Part shown: in pieces, positions 1 to 10,579 of the stretch
How the letters are laid out: each line of letters begins with the position of its first letter
Numbering within the stretch: the stretch's first letter is position 1
Origin: Symsagittifera roscoffensis
Taxonomy: Eukaryota; Xenacoelomorpha; Acoela; Convolutidae
DNA: 64,000 nt
Direction of reading: 5' to 3'
Assembly (NCBI RefSeq): GCF_963678635.1
Contig: NC_087070.1
Span: 24,353,419 to 24,417,418 of the forward strand
Notes under the pieces: model-generated
Told to the model about the DNA's origin: nothing
The model's database searches: none
The model's input: only the letters and a program-made list of their open reading frames with translations
Made by a program: the position numbers and the translations under genes

Positions 1-139
1 CGAAACATACATTTTACACCAAGCGAAATTCTAAAAATTTATAGACTAATTCAACAAAATCGGTAAAATAAACCAAAATTCGTTTTCGCTCTTCGCTTAA
101 AACCAATCCAGGCTGAAGGCTGAAAAATCTTCTACACTT

Positions 140-2950
140 TCTTACTGGGGTAGACGATGAGCTGAAAAGATTGGAGAGCGAAAGCTATTTTAATAAATTA
201 GAAAAACGCATTGAATAATTTTTCATTATTCCAAGATTTAATACAAAAAAAGAAAGACGTCTCAATTTAATTCTCGAAAAAAATAAAGTGTCAAACTTTT
301 TAACATCAGTAACAAAATTTCACACGCGAACTGGTAGATAAGTTAGCGGTACAATTGCCAAAAAACACAGGCGGTGAAGTATGGTTCAATCATCAAGATC
401 TTAAAACCGCTAATGATTATGTTAAATTGATTGAATCGACAACTAATTAGAACAAATTTAGCCTTTAAGATCCATTGATTGCGTGTACATAACAATTTTC
501 AAATGAATCCTATGAATTTGGCAAAACGCTCAATTGTTTTCGAAGAGTCATGGGGCCCACTTTCAGAAAAATTCGTTTAACAAACTTCCACATAGTCGAA
601 AAAATAATCGCTCCAAAGAGATTAATAAGAGAACATGAACCAATTGCCATAAAATCAATCTTAGAAAACTATCGATCTTAGAAAAGAAAAGTGGTGAAAT
701 TGTGACTTTTTTGGAAAACGATAATGAATAGAATTGAAGACGACTTCCGATTCCGAAGGACGTTAGTCAGTAAGCAGATGCAATGTAAAACAATCCCATC
801 TAAAACAAATTATCTTAACTCCGCTCATTCTTTTGGTCAAAAACCAAAAATTTCATTTTACCCTTACTTTTTTGATGCTTAGTTATTCACTAAAGCAGAA
901 ATTGTATTTAAAAAAAAGCAAATTGCCAGTTCATAACCAACAGACGCATCGCACAGCAGATTGGTAGTTTCACTCGTGTGAAACCAAGAGGGTGTGAAAA
1001 AATTGCGTTTGCCTCTAGATTTTAAAATAATCACAAAATGAAACTTTCCACAAATAAATCAGCGTTCTTGCCCATAGTGTGAAATTACCTGTATAGCTGA
1101 AAATTTATGGAAATTACAGATCCAGAAGCATTACCTTCAGGTTTTTCAGCAAACCATGGCAACAATACAATGCACAGTAGACTCAGCCCGCGGCTTTTAA
1201 CTCTTAACACTAACATTTGCCGTTGGCCAGGGTAAGATGTGTTTTTTTTACATTTATCCAGACTTCAGTCACGCAAAACATTACCCCGCATATTATGACA
1301 GAGAGTTTGTCGTAGCTATAGGTGAGAAATCTGGATGATGATGAAAAAAAATTACAACCATTCTGTTGATAATATTTCTGTAATTAGACCATAGCTTGCA
1401 GTAAATTCAACTGTAAAAAGTAAAATCCTTTCAATATTGTCAACTTCTAGCAATTTAATTGCTGCTAAAATCATTTGTGTTTCTCAGTTCCTTGAAATTT
1501 ACAATAATTCCCACAATTGAGCTGAAAAATATTCATAAAATTACTTACCGAACTCTGTTTAGATTTCATTATATCAAAAAAATCATTCTGTCAGGTAAAA
1601 ACCTACTGCGCAAATTCATATTCAAAAAATTCAGATTAATTTTTAAATGATCCGGATTAAAACAAAGCTGCTCTCAGTTTTAAGGACGAACTTTTACCGG
1701 TTCATTATGCAACAATTTTTAAAAAGTTCAGAGCAGAGTTGTCCTCACCCACCTCTTCATTGATCCCATACAATCAATCATCCATGAAAGTGTTACGAAA
1801 TATGAAGAAAGACGAGAAGGTTATTTGGGATTTTTCCTCCTAATTAGGAGCAGCATACCAAGCTTGTTTCATGAGACGTACATGATAGAATACAAAAAAG
1901 ATCTCCATGTCAAAGATAAAGAACTTTTTTTGGATAACCAGCTAGTCGTTGCAGCAGCCAACCGGGAAGCACTCAACTCCATACTACATGAGTGAAAATC
2001 CTGGTCAGTTTAGTATGAGGTTCTGTCGAAATTTATCTGGTAGCCATATATCTTTAGAGAGAGAAATCATCCCGGGATTTCATGCGAACCGGGAATTCAT
2101 GTTGAGAACTGACCACACGACTAAGCTTTTGGATTTATCTTTCGCCAACGAAGAACTGAACATAGATTCCCACGGACCATTAGGCAATTTCTGGGGATCG
2201 AAGAAATATGTCTACGCATAGGTTCACTATTTTTCCTTTGTTAGGGTAGGCAACAACACTACAGCTGGTTCAGTTTTCTTTTTAAAGGCGTTTTTGATAG
2301 CTCTATGAACTTCCGAAAAAAATTTGTCATGTTTTTTATCTCAGGATTTTGAATCAATCTGAAAAATTCAATTTTAAAAAATTTTTCCGTAAAGTGGGAG
2401 ATCAAACATCAAACGGGTTAGTAGAAATTTTTGTATATACCGTGAAAGCTGAATTGTCAGCCATGTCATTCAAATTGACAAAACCAATTTTACAATCAAC
2501 GACCAAAAAATTATTTAGAGTTTGAGATTCACGAAACAACCTTCCATCAGTTGTACACCCTTCACGACTGATTAGAGAAAGGTTACTTGGATGGTCACGC
2601 GACAAAATCTCAAGAATCAACGGACACGGACGACATCCTACCCTTAACTACGTTATCCACAGAAGTCAGGAACCCTTCTCACTCAAAAACACAAAAAACG
2701 CGCTCATATTCAAGGATTCCAAGCAAAATCGCTTTTGTAGGTAGTATTATAGAAGAGTCAGAAGACGAAAAAACGGAGAAACCTAATTTAACCTCATCAA
2801 AGAATCGATCAGTGATCCTTCAGACTATACGGTGACACTCGATAACGGATATATTTTAGTGCAAATCAGACATAGCATTCAAGGGAAAATTGCCTACAGT
2901 TCCCACAAAAATTTTGTTAAAATTGTCACTTATAGGTCATAATTCTAACT
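140..2950 (+). pseudogene. pol: Decayed Ty3/gypsy retrotransposon pol (RT, RNase H, integrase)
   Basis: Reverse-transcribing and integrating polyprotein of an LTR retrotransposon, broken by many stops and frameshifts. Seen in order on the + strand: the stretch before the RT palm (DDELKRLES, about 152-180), RT block A with its first catalytic Asp (GEVWFNHQDLKTAN, about 373-415), an RNase H stretch (EKIAFASRF about 995-1020, then ITDPEALPSGF about 1112-1145), the integrase zinc-binding region (DNQLVVAAANREALNSILHE about 1930-1990, continuing after a frameshift as NPGQFSMR), the first integrase core Asp (NIDSHGPLGNFWGSKKY, codon at 2165) and the Glu helix (GLVEIFVYTVK, Glu codon at 2423). The usual Arg after that Glu is Ile here, and the middle core Asp was not found. 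About 86 codons separate the first Asp from the Glu, a little short for the family, so a deletion is likely. Domain order RT-RNaseH-IN is Ty3/gypsy order. The 5' part (gag, protease, LTR) is outside or unrecognisable. Confidence 0.85.
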
Positions 2951-3252
2951 CTTCGGCACGTTTAGCTGGGAAAGAGAGAAGGTAACCCACGAACACACTG
3001 GAGGGATAACCTTCTGCTGGATTAGAAAAACAGTCGCGGTCAAACCACAGTCAGCCCCCTTCAACCACACAATTCTCCCAGAATCGCCTCAACGCAATTC
3101 AAGATCCTCCATTTCTCTAATTCTAAGTTCTTGAGATGACCTTATTAACGACCACTCGTCGACTACTTCGATGATTTTACGAAAAATATTGCACTTAATT
3201 TAACAAAACGGATATACCTCCAAATCCTATTTGGGATTTGAACAAGACTTAA

Positions 3253-3459
3253 TTGGACAAAACATTTGAGAGATATGAAGCGGGTGTAGACGTACCGACG
3301 GTCGCCCCACCCTGTACTTGTCCAGTTACTTCCGATATTCAAGTATCACAATCGGGCCCAATTCACAGCTCACCTGACAACCGAACTCCGGCTATATCTC
3401 AAGCAAGAAATTTTAGACCTAGGAGAAATGCGGGACCGCCTAAATTCTACAGCGAGTGA
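3253..3459 (+). pseudogene. C-terminal tail of the gypsy pol polyprotein
   Basis: A 68-codon open frame ending in RPRRNAGPPKFYSE and a stop. Proline- and arginine-rich tails ending in a short PPK-F-Y motif are usual at the end of gypsy integrases. It lies about 300 bp after the last recognisable integrase segment, same strand, consistent with it being the end of the same polyprotein. The Met at 3253 is probably not a true start, because the upstream frame is broken. No independent function is claimed. Confidence 0.5.
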
Positions 3460-3547
3460 AGATTCGTATCCCAAAAAGAATCTCTGGACCAAACGGCACT
3501 AAATCATGACGACAGCCCGACTAAGGACTCGCCTTGAGTCTGCTTTT

Positions 3548-3800
3548 TCTCGTGTTTTTCTCCTACTTCCTTACTCAGCCATCCAACGTCTCCACCTCTC
3601 AATCGAAAGGTCGGATGTTCGAGGCCCACCATGATCCGTGGTCGTTGCTTGAGGGTGAGGCAACCTGACTTAGCCCAGAAAAATAACCATAAAAATGCAT
3701 GTAGATCTTAAACAGGTGCACAACAGCGGTTCTCCGTGAAGAGCTAAACAGCTCATATGTCGGTCCTTTCCCTTGTGGATAAATCGTCTTAACTTAACCT
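3548..3800 (+). mobile_element. tRNA-derived SINE
   Basis: The segment around 3588-3632 reads like the anticodon arm and T arm of a tRNA: CACCTCTCAATCGAAAGG followed by GGATGTTCGAGGCCC, a near-perfect pol III box B. A box A candidate lies just upstream around TACTCAGCCATCCAACG but is weak. The unit continues through a non-tRNA body and ends in a simple tail of repeated TTAACTTAACC (3787-3808), a typical SINE 3' end. It sits just downstream of the gypsy pol remnant. Exact 5' boundary not determined. Confidence 0.6.
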
Positions 3801-3802
3801 AA

Positions 3803-4057
3803 CTTAATCAGATCAATATTGATAGCCGAGACCACTTTACCCTGGCTTTACTCCACCACAACCACGCTGGGCAACATTCAGTCAATGCCACTGCAATTCA
3901 CTACAATCGATACACTCGAAAAATCACCACACCTACCATTTCATCAACAAACGTAAAAATAAAACGCGAAAACGATATCCCAAGCGACATATCTTTTAAT
4001 TTATACACCGATGTCAGAACCAATCCAGAGTTTGACTTGGAGTTTGGTAAGAATTAA
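3803..4057 (+). other. 84-codon open frame of unknown origin after the SINE tail
   Basis: Open from the TAA just before 3803 to the TAA at 4055-4057 without a Met near its start. The composition (HFTLALLHHNHAGQHSVNAT, then RENDIPSDISFNLYTDVRTN) is less low-complexity than chance frames in this AT-rich DNA. It could be a third-ORF remnant of the gypsy element, resumed after the SINE. I do not recognise a family. Confidence 0.3.
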
Positions 4058-5142
4058 CCCACAGAAAAAATTTTGAACTTTTAAACTCTTTTTAATTTCC
4101 TTCATTTTGCATTTTTATGTACGTAATAGGAGTACAAAGTTCTAGGTTACATTTGTTTTTTTTTTGGTTTTGATACCAACTTGTATATTCTGTAAAATCA
4201 TCCAGTTGTTATTTTTTCTATATACCAAAGTTTGATTATAAGATATATAACTTTGTTTCCGCTAGTTCCATGCGTTCGTTTTTTAGCCTGAAAATTTTAA
4301 TCATTCTGCATGAAGTGTATTTGGGTGCGACTTCGTATTTATGGACTTCCTATTTAATTAGTTGTAGATTTAAAAATTTTCCATTAGGGAATTCTATGAT
4401 TTTTTTTCTTTATACTTATGACCTTCTGTATTGATTAGATACCTGTCATTCTTTGTCATGAATAGACCATCGCTCGATCAATCATTGTTCATTTTAATTT
4501 CAGAACAGACATTTCAGTTCAACATATTTTAAATCAAATTTTACTGTTTTAGTTTAATTGTACATTAGTAGATAAAGCATTTTAATATTGTATTAAACGG
4601 AATAAAAAATCAGACTTGCTTCTGAAAAAATTTAAGTAGAAAAAACCGGACGAGAAAATTATGAAAACATTGGTTTTTTACTCGAACTATTAGTGGGGAA
4701 AAAATAGTCTTTTAGTTACAAGAAAGATTAAATTGAAACCTAGTCGCACAGTTGCAGTTCCTCAACTGGTCCATTTAATCATTTTTGACAGGAGTTATCT
4801 TTTCACGTGGTTTTCTTCTGACAAATCTAATCAAAAATGCTCGTGCAATATTTTGGATTGCAATATTGTATTTTAGACCAGACATAGACAACTCTGGGAC
4901 ATCAAACAAAGGAGCAAATCATTTTAATTTCGGCATTGTTGGTTCATAGATGAGTACGACTTTAGTAATCAAATCTTCGGCATAAAATTGAGGTTTTTTG
5001 TTTTCCCAATTCCAAATATGCTCTTTAATTTCTGTATGCGCCACGATGTCTGAGATATGAGGATTCCTATAATCCGAGATATAATCTGATTTAACTTATG
5101 AGTGATTTTTAAAAATTTCTTGTAGAACAGAATGAGCAGTTA
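4058..5142. other. No gene seen; AT-rich spacer
   Basis: No coding signal, RNA gene or clear repeat boundary. It could contain the 3' LTR of the gypsy remnant, but the partner LTR is not in the window, so this cannot be tested here. Confidence 0.4.
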
Positions 5143-5244
5143 GACGTGCAAAACAGTAAAAAAAATGTTGCAACATCAGGTTACTTAAGCTGCTTGCAAC
5201 TTAAGTAACCTGATGTTGCAACATTTTTTACTGTTTTGCACGTC
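5143..5244. repeat. Near-perfect foldback, 45-47 bp arms
   Basis: Arm 1 (5143-5189) begins GACGTGCAAAACAGT and ends GGTTACTTAAG; arm 2 (5200-5244) is its reverse complement except for two extra A in the A-run of arm 1; the loop is 10 nt. A shorter outer pair, GAGCAGT (about 5134) and ACTGCTC (about 5263), extends the symmetry. No coding potential. Either a miniature foldback element or a palindromic duplication. Confidence 0.9.
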
Positions 5245-5293
5245 TTTTTACATTTTTTACTGCTCGCAAAATGTTATGTAATTTAATCGCTTT

Positions 5294-5784
5294 TTGTTCT
5301 GAATTTTGAAAAAAATGATGGAAGGGAATTATGCTCGGGTTGATTTTTTCTCCAGACAACATTCGATTATTTAGGTAGCCCGTTTTGACAAAATTTTTTT
5401 ATAAACCAAAAACATGTTGGCCTGAGCTCAAAATTAAAAGGTATTTTACCTGTGATTGTTTTTTGTAAAGTTATGACGGTTCAAAGATAGCCAATCGCGG
5501 AATTAACGCGTACGCGGAGGTTTAATCCCACTTAGAAAATCGTTCCAAACTAGACTGAGACATGCTAATTGGACTAATTAATACTTTGCTTCAGGTGATG
5601 TATACTTTTTGCACGTTAACTGACGTGTGGGGTTATGATTTTTAAAAACAAAAGCAAAATATAAATTTTTTAAATTCCAAATGTACTAAAATTTGTTTAA
5701 TGTTTTAAAAACAAACAATGCTCCATAGAACATAAAAAGTGGTCAATAATTTCATGGTTTTGCCTTGATACGAGCTACCTTGTT
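5294..5784 (-). mobile_element. Family A repeat, old degenerate copy
   Basis: Recognisable landmarks in consensus order: TTGTTCTGAATTTT start, GGAATTATGCTCGGGT, TCCAGACAA, CCTGAGCTCAAAATT, ACCTGTGATTG, TTAACGCGTACGCGGAGG, CGTTCCAAA, GACGTGTGGGGT, TGCTCCATAGAA, and an end in GCCTTGATACGAGCTACCTTG. Strongly diverged, so an early insertion. Confidence 0.75.
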
Positions 5785-5934
5785 GTAATATAGGTTTGAC
5801 AGGTAACAAAAAAATATATGTTTGCTGAGAAACAAAAAAAACACTGAAATTCATAAAACCGCAAAATCGTTGACATGTTTTCAGTTCCATGAGTGCTTGA
5901 GTTGCAGATTTACCCGGGTCCAGGTTCGCGACTC

Positions 5935-6500
5935 ATATCCAGACTTTCGCGACACTATACTTTTAGCATATCTATTTTTTGTGACCAAACGTAATCACTT
6001 CTATCCTTTCGCGACCGAAACTTAGCATTTCCAAACTTTCGTGATCGCCATGCTCCATCGCAACCATAAGGGGGATATGACCAGATATCGACCCATACTT
6101 GGTAGTTCCAGACTTTCGCGACCAGATTCGCCTTTTTTCGACTTTCGCAACCGTAAAATTCAGCCGCTATTGTCGCGAAAAAGTTGAGACGGAGCGACCA
6201 GTGCAACGCATGAAACCGTGCGAGCGGCGCGACCATACATGCAGCGGAGCGAGGCATATCAAACTCGACCGAGGTGGAGATGGAGACGACGCGGTTTTCG
6301 CGGCAAAGAGGGACGCGCTTTTCCAAAAAAAATAATCTCGCGGCTTTTGCGGCCAACGTGGGTGGAGATGGTATGACTCAAGAAACTGCGCGACCCGAAA
6401 TGGAACGGTGCGACTGGCCAACGCACCAAAACGTGCCAATTCCAAACTTTCGCGATCGGGGTGGACTCGGATGCGGCACGACTTTCAAACTCTTGACATG
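5935..6500. repeat. CpG-rich patch with recurring ACTTTCGCGACC motif
   Basis: Much richer in G+C and CpG than all surroundings. The motif (C)AGACTTTCGCGACC or close variants occurs near 5940, 6003, 6030, 6108, 6136 and 6443. Frames here run open on both strands (for example 5955-6356 minus, 6099-6335 plus) because stop codons are rare in GC-rich DNA; none looks like a known protein. Could be an acquired repeat or an unmethylated CpG island. Confidence 0.6.
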
Positions 6501-6775
6501 AGTCTGGAAGCTCCACTCGGAGTTCGGTCTAAGGTAACTCGGTTAAGTTATAAGTAGTCGATCAAAACTTGAAGATAACCGCCTATCACAAAAAAAAGTT
6601 TTTAAAAATGAACTTTCTGGGGGCAACCGCCTAGCGGGCTGTGTGTATGTATGCGTAGCTAAGATTGCTATGCTTCTTCCACGAACGCTACTTGGTTGTC
6701 TTCGCGTGTAAAGCCGCTGTTTTTGCCCAAAAAATTGTATCTCTAAAGATTTAACAAAAAAAAGTTATCTTTAAA

Positions 6776-6886
6776 GGAGGTTATCTTGCAAAATCTTGCA
6801 AAGATTCTTGCAAGATCTTTTAAAGAGATGCATCCTCTTTAAAATAATCTTGCAAGATTCTCGCAAGATCTTGCAAGATAACCTCC
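6776..6886. repeat. Foldback element with arms of about 50 bp
   Basis: Arms begin and end GGAGGTTATCTTGCAA / TTGCAAGATAACCTCC around an ATGCAT centre. The arms themselves are built from repeated TCTTGCAAGAT, itself palindromic, so the structure is a palindrome of palindromes. No coding potential. Confidence 0.9.
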
Positions 6887-7816
6887 CTTGATCGACTAGG
6901 GTCTGCTTCTGGGTTTCTTCTGCTCTTCAAACAGTTTTTTGTTTACACAAGCATCGTTGCAGTTGATAACTACCCCTGTCCAGTAACCTTTTCAACCTTT
7001 GTCAAGTTTTGAAGAACCTTTTAACAAAAATTTAAAATTTTTCAAACAGATAAAGTCAAGAATTATTAATTGAGTAAAGAAAACGCACCATTCGTAGCCA
7101 CAAAACCCAATATTGCGTATAAATTATTTTAAAAAATTTGAAAAGTTTGATGATTACAGGGTTTTTGAGCTTAAAGATTTTCAAAGAATTCATTTTCTGC
7201 GTATGGATTTTTCGCAAATTTTTAGTAGTTTTTATACGACAAAATCTTCAGGTTTTTTTGAAGATTTGTAATTTTGATAAAACTTAATGAGCCAGTACAA
7301 TCAAGGATTTAAAATTGTCAGGCGCAGATAAGTCGATGCAATCGTTTGTGTCTTTCATATGATGCAAAAGTCTCTAAATAGGAAAAATTTTGATTTTACA
7401 GTTTTTTGCCCTTCACTCAATTTTTTGTGCACTTTGAGATGCTTCGATGTAGTTTTATATCTAGTATGCAGAGCACCAGCGGTTTCTTTCTATGTTTTAA
7501 ATATTGACACCAAAAACACTCCAGTTTCTTTCAAAAAATTTGACCAATTTGATGTTCAGTCTTTGGCTCTGCTTAAAGCTGAATCTGATCGAATGAAACT
7601 CTTATTTGCAACAACTAACATTAAACACCACCTTGAAGCTTTTATTTCCTCAAAATTTCCGTTCAGTTTCGCTAACTGACAGGATGACGGTGCTTTTAAA
7701 GCCATTTTTACGTCAACCTTCTTCCGTGACTCAGGGTCACTCAAAAGTAACTTCGATAAGGCTTCAATTTTCAAGACGAATTTACAAGATTTGTTCAAAT
7801 AAGCCCTGAAAGCAAA

Positions 7817-8362
7817 CAAGACTGCTCGTATCAGGGCGAAGCCCTGAATGTTCCCACTGCCTTTTAAGGTTAATGGAGCAGTAAAAACATTAAAACATTC
7901 AATGAATTAAAACAAAATGAAGAAAAAAAATTCTAAAATTTGAAATATTTTTTTGAAAATCAATCCCCCACACTCCAAATAAAATACAAAAGGATATATT
8001 TCGCTCCTTGTAACAAAACCATTATGGCAAATAAGCTTCTTTTTGCCAATTTGGAACGATTTCTAAGTCGGATTAACTCTCCGCTCACGCGTTAATAGCG
8101 CGAAATTTATCGCGCGTTAATTGTCCCAAATTGGCCAAAATGGCAATCTTTAAACCCCCGTAACTTTTTGAAAAATGTTCACAGGTGAAATATCTTTTCA
8201 AATTTGAGCTTAAGACAACAATACCTTTCGAATGATATAAATAATAAATAATATAAAAATTCCGTCAAAAATGGCTAGTTAAAAAGTCGAAATTTGTCTG
8301 AAGAAAAAAAACCCACCCCGAGCACAAATATTCCGTTACTTTCGTGTCGAAAGTCGGAACAA
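7817..8362 (+). mobile_element. Family A repeat, complete copy
   Basis: Starts CAAGACTGCTCGTATC, hairpin TCAGGGCGAAGCCCTGA, then GTTCCCACTGCC (one change in the internal ATIR); ends with the terminal hairpin and AAGTCGGAACAA. Internal GCGCG hairpin intact. First of two head-to-tail copies separated by 77 bp. Confidence 0.9.
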
Positions 8363-8439
8363 TAAACACTTTGTTAAATTCCAATTGAATAAGTGGCTTT
8401 GCGCTACGTCTCGAAACAAAATTCGGGTCTAAAAAAGAA

Positions 8440-8980
8440 CAAAACAGCTCGTATCAGGGCGAAGCCTTGAATGTTCCGACTGCCTTTTAAGGTTTATGGA
8501 GCAGCAGTAATAACATAAAAAGTTAAATGAAATAAAAGATATAATGAAACTTTTTTTTTTAATTTGAAGTTTTTTATGAAAATCATCCCCCCACACGCCA
8601 TATAAAGTACAAAAAGATAGATTTCGTTCCTTGTAACAAATCAATTATGGCAAATAAGCTTCGTTCAACCAATTTGGAACAATTTTTAAGACGGATTAAA
8701 TCTCCGCTTACGCGTTAATAGCGCGAATTAGATCGCGCGTTAATTGTCCCAAATTGGTCAAAATGGCCAAAATGGCAATCTTCAAACCCTGATAACTTTA
8801 CGCAAAATGATCACAAGTGAAATATATTTTCAAATTTAAGCTCAGGACAACAATGGCTTCCGAATGATATAAAAAAATTCCGTCAAAAATGGCTAGTTAA
8901 AAAGTCGAAATTTGTCTGAAGAAAAAAAACCCACTCCGAGCACAAATATTCCGTTACTTTCGGATCGAAAGTCGGAACAA
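8440..8980 (+). mobile_element. Family A repeat, complete copy
   Basis: Starts CAAAACAGCTCGTATC, with the hairpin slightly mismatched (GCGAAGCCTTGA), ATIR GTTCCGACT intact; ends GGATCGAAAGTCGGAACAA. Same direction as the copy ending at 8362. Confidence 0.9.
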
Positions 8981-9244
8981 TAAATTAAATAAAGGTGAAT
9001 TCAAAATGTTTGAATTGCTTGATGAAAGAACAGAACTTCATATATTGTTGTGAATCCTAATAAATCTAGCTTTGGTGCCAACTTTGTTGCCAAAATGTCT
9101 GCAACTACAAATAGAACAATTATTTCAGCGCCAAAACGTCTAAGAGGCGAAATCTCAAAGTGTCACTTAAGTTTATAAACGATCGCCGTTTAATTTAGAT
9201 TGCAGCACTTAAAATGTTGAAAATTGTTGATAAAAGTTTTCATT

Positions 9245-9302
9245 TTCGGCACTATTGAACTAATTTTTTTCGGCACTGTTGTACTTCGGCACTATTGTAC
9301 TG
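9245..9302. repeat. Three short direct repeats of CGGCACTATTG
   Basis: CGGCACTATTGAACT, CGGCACTGTTGTACT and CGGCACTATTGTACT occur in 58 bp. Meaning unknown. Confidence 0.6.
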
Positions 9303-9347
9303 CCCCGTCATTTTGGTCATTTTGGGATAATTGGTTACGTAGCAGTA

Positions 9348-9476
9348 TTTAGACAACCGCGTATTCAGACACTGTATTAACCAATCAGAAACGAGACAAG
9401 GAAGATATGAAACTCATTTCTTCCTTGTCTCGATTCTGATTGGTTATTTCAGTGTCTGATTACGCGTTTGTCTAGA
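9348..9476. mobile_element. Hairpin MITE with TA flanks (Tc1/mariner-like)
   Basis: The whole 129-bp element is one inverted repeat: TTTAGACAACCGCGTATT at the left, matching AATACGCGG-type sequence at the right (TTACGCGTTTGTCTAGA), with an inner perfect stretch CCAATCAGAA...TTCTGATTGG and GAGACAAGGAAG...CTTCCTTGTCTC. It is flanked by TA on both sides (9346-9347, 9477-9478), the usual Tc1/mariner target. No transposase. Confidence 0.75.
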
Positions 9477-9656
9477 TACAGGGGCACTCCGGGATAACTA
9501 AATTAGCTAACCTTTCTAGTTCTCCCGTAAACGGTTAACTATAATGTAGGCAGCATTCAGCTCTTAGACCAGTCAATTATCAGAATGGTCTAAAAGCCGA
9601 TTGGGTCAAACAGCAGAAAAAAAAACTAAACAGTAAATTGAGTATAAAAAGTGTCA

Positions 9657-10132
9657 AAATTATCGGGTCTTATGCACTAAACGGCCCAAAATCATTATTT
9701 CTACATCTCTTGAACTGAAATTAATGTGGTTGAATTTGATTGGCTAATTAGCCAATCAAGTTCCGTCGACATTTTCTGCCATTTCAAATGAAATAATTCT
9801 GCCATTACAAGCAGATAAAATTATTAGCCGAAAAGATAAAAAAATTTGAATTTTTTGTTTTGTCAAGCCATTTTTTTTGTCTGGGCAAGCTTTTTTGTCT
9901 GGGCAAGGTTTCACAAGTAACTCAAAATTAATTTGATTATTTTACAAAGTTCCATCTTTTCGAAAATTTCGGCTTATATTTTTATCTGCTGGAAAGGTTG
10001 ATCGGAATGCCTGACCGTCTAACTTGAGTTTGATTGGCTAAAATTACCCAATCAAATTCGATCGCATAATTTCCAGCTTACGATGTAGAAAATTTGATTT
10101 GGGGCCGTTTAGTGCATAAGACTCAAATTATC
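9657..10132. mobile_element. hAT-type MITE with 8-bp target duplication
   Basis: Element 9665-10124 (460 bp). Terminal inverted repeats of about 40 bp: GTCTTATGCACTAAACGG at the left and its complement at the right, continuing to CTACATC/GATGTAG. Perfect 8-bp flanking duplication AAATTATC at 9657-9664 and 10125-10132, the size made by hAT transposases. Two inner palindromes contain GATTGGCTAA. No coding capacity. Confidence 0.85.
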
Positions 10133-10385
10133 AAAGAAACAAACATATTATGCATGATTTGAGTAATTTATTTGAGATTTAATTAAAATTCAAAATTAAA
10201 ATAGATGAAATTATTCAATTCAAGCATAATTATTTCATTTATTTGGGATAAATGATGTTTCAAATAACTGTTTAGTATCAATTGGCGGATCTACTGAACA
10301 ATTACCCCTCTCTATGTTATCTATTAAAAAGTTATTTAAAAGCAATAACCCCTATAAATAAAAGGATTAAATTAGCATTCGATTG

Positions 10386-10579
10386 TTGTTCCCACTTTCG
10401 ATACAGCAGTGCTCGGGATGGGTTTTTTTTCTTCAGACAATTTTTGACTTTTTAACTAGGCTTTTTTGGCGGAATTTTTAAATATCATTCAAAAGATATT
10501 ATTGTCCTGAGCTTTAATTAGCCTTAGACTAATAGGCAGTCGGAACATTCAAGGCTTTGCTCTGATACGAGCAGTCTTG
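10386..10579 (-). mobile_element. Family A repeat, internally deleted copy
   Basis: Both ends are present (TTGTTCCCACTTTCGATAC and GATACGAGCAGTCTTG) but the middle of about 340 bp is missing; the deletion joins the GAGCTTTAATT region to GGCAGTCGGAACATTC. The flanking sequence is intact, so this is deletion after insertion. Confidence 0.85.

Noticed and set aside
2402-2620. 72-codon open frame on the minus strand
   Set aside because: Antisense shadow of the integrase Glu-helix region of the gypsy remnant.
5955-6516. Overlapping open frames of 75-133 codons on both strands
   Set aside because: They follow from few stop codons in the CpG-rich patch; low-complexity R/S/F-rich translations without domains.
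7359-7679. 106-codon open frame
   Set aside because: No recognisable domain, no splice or conservation evidence, F/L/K-biased; equal frames exist on the other strand (7556-7819).
7817-8362. Family A as a Tc1/mariner or hAT MITE
   Set aside because: The two ends are not inverted copies of each other at the termini, and no TA or 8-bp duplication is seen.
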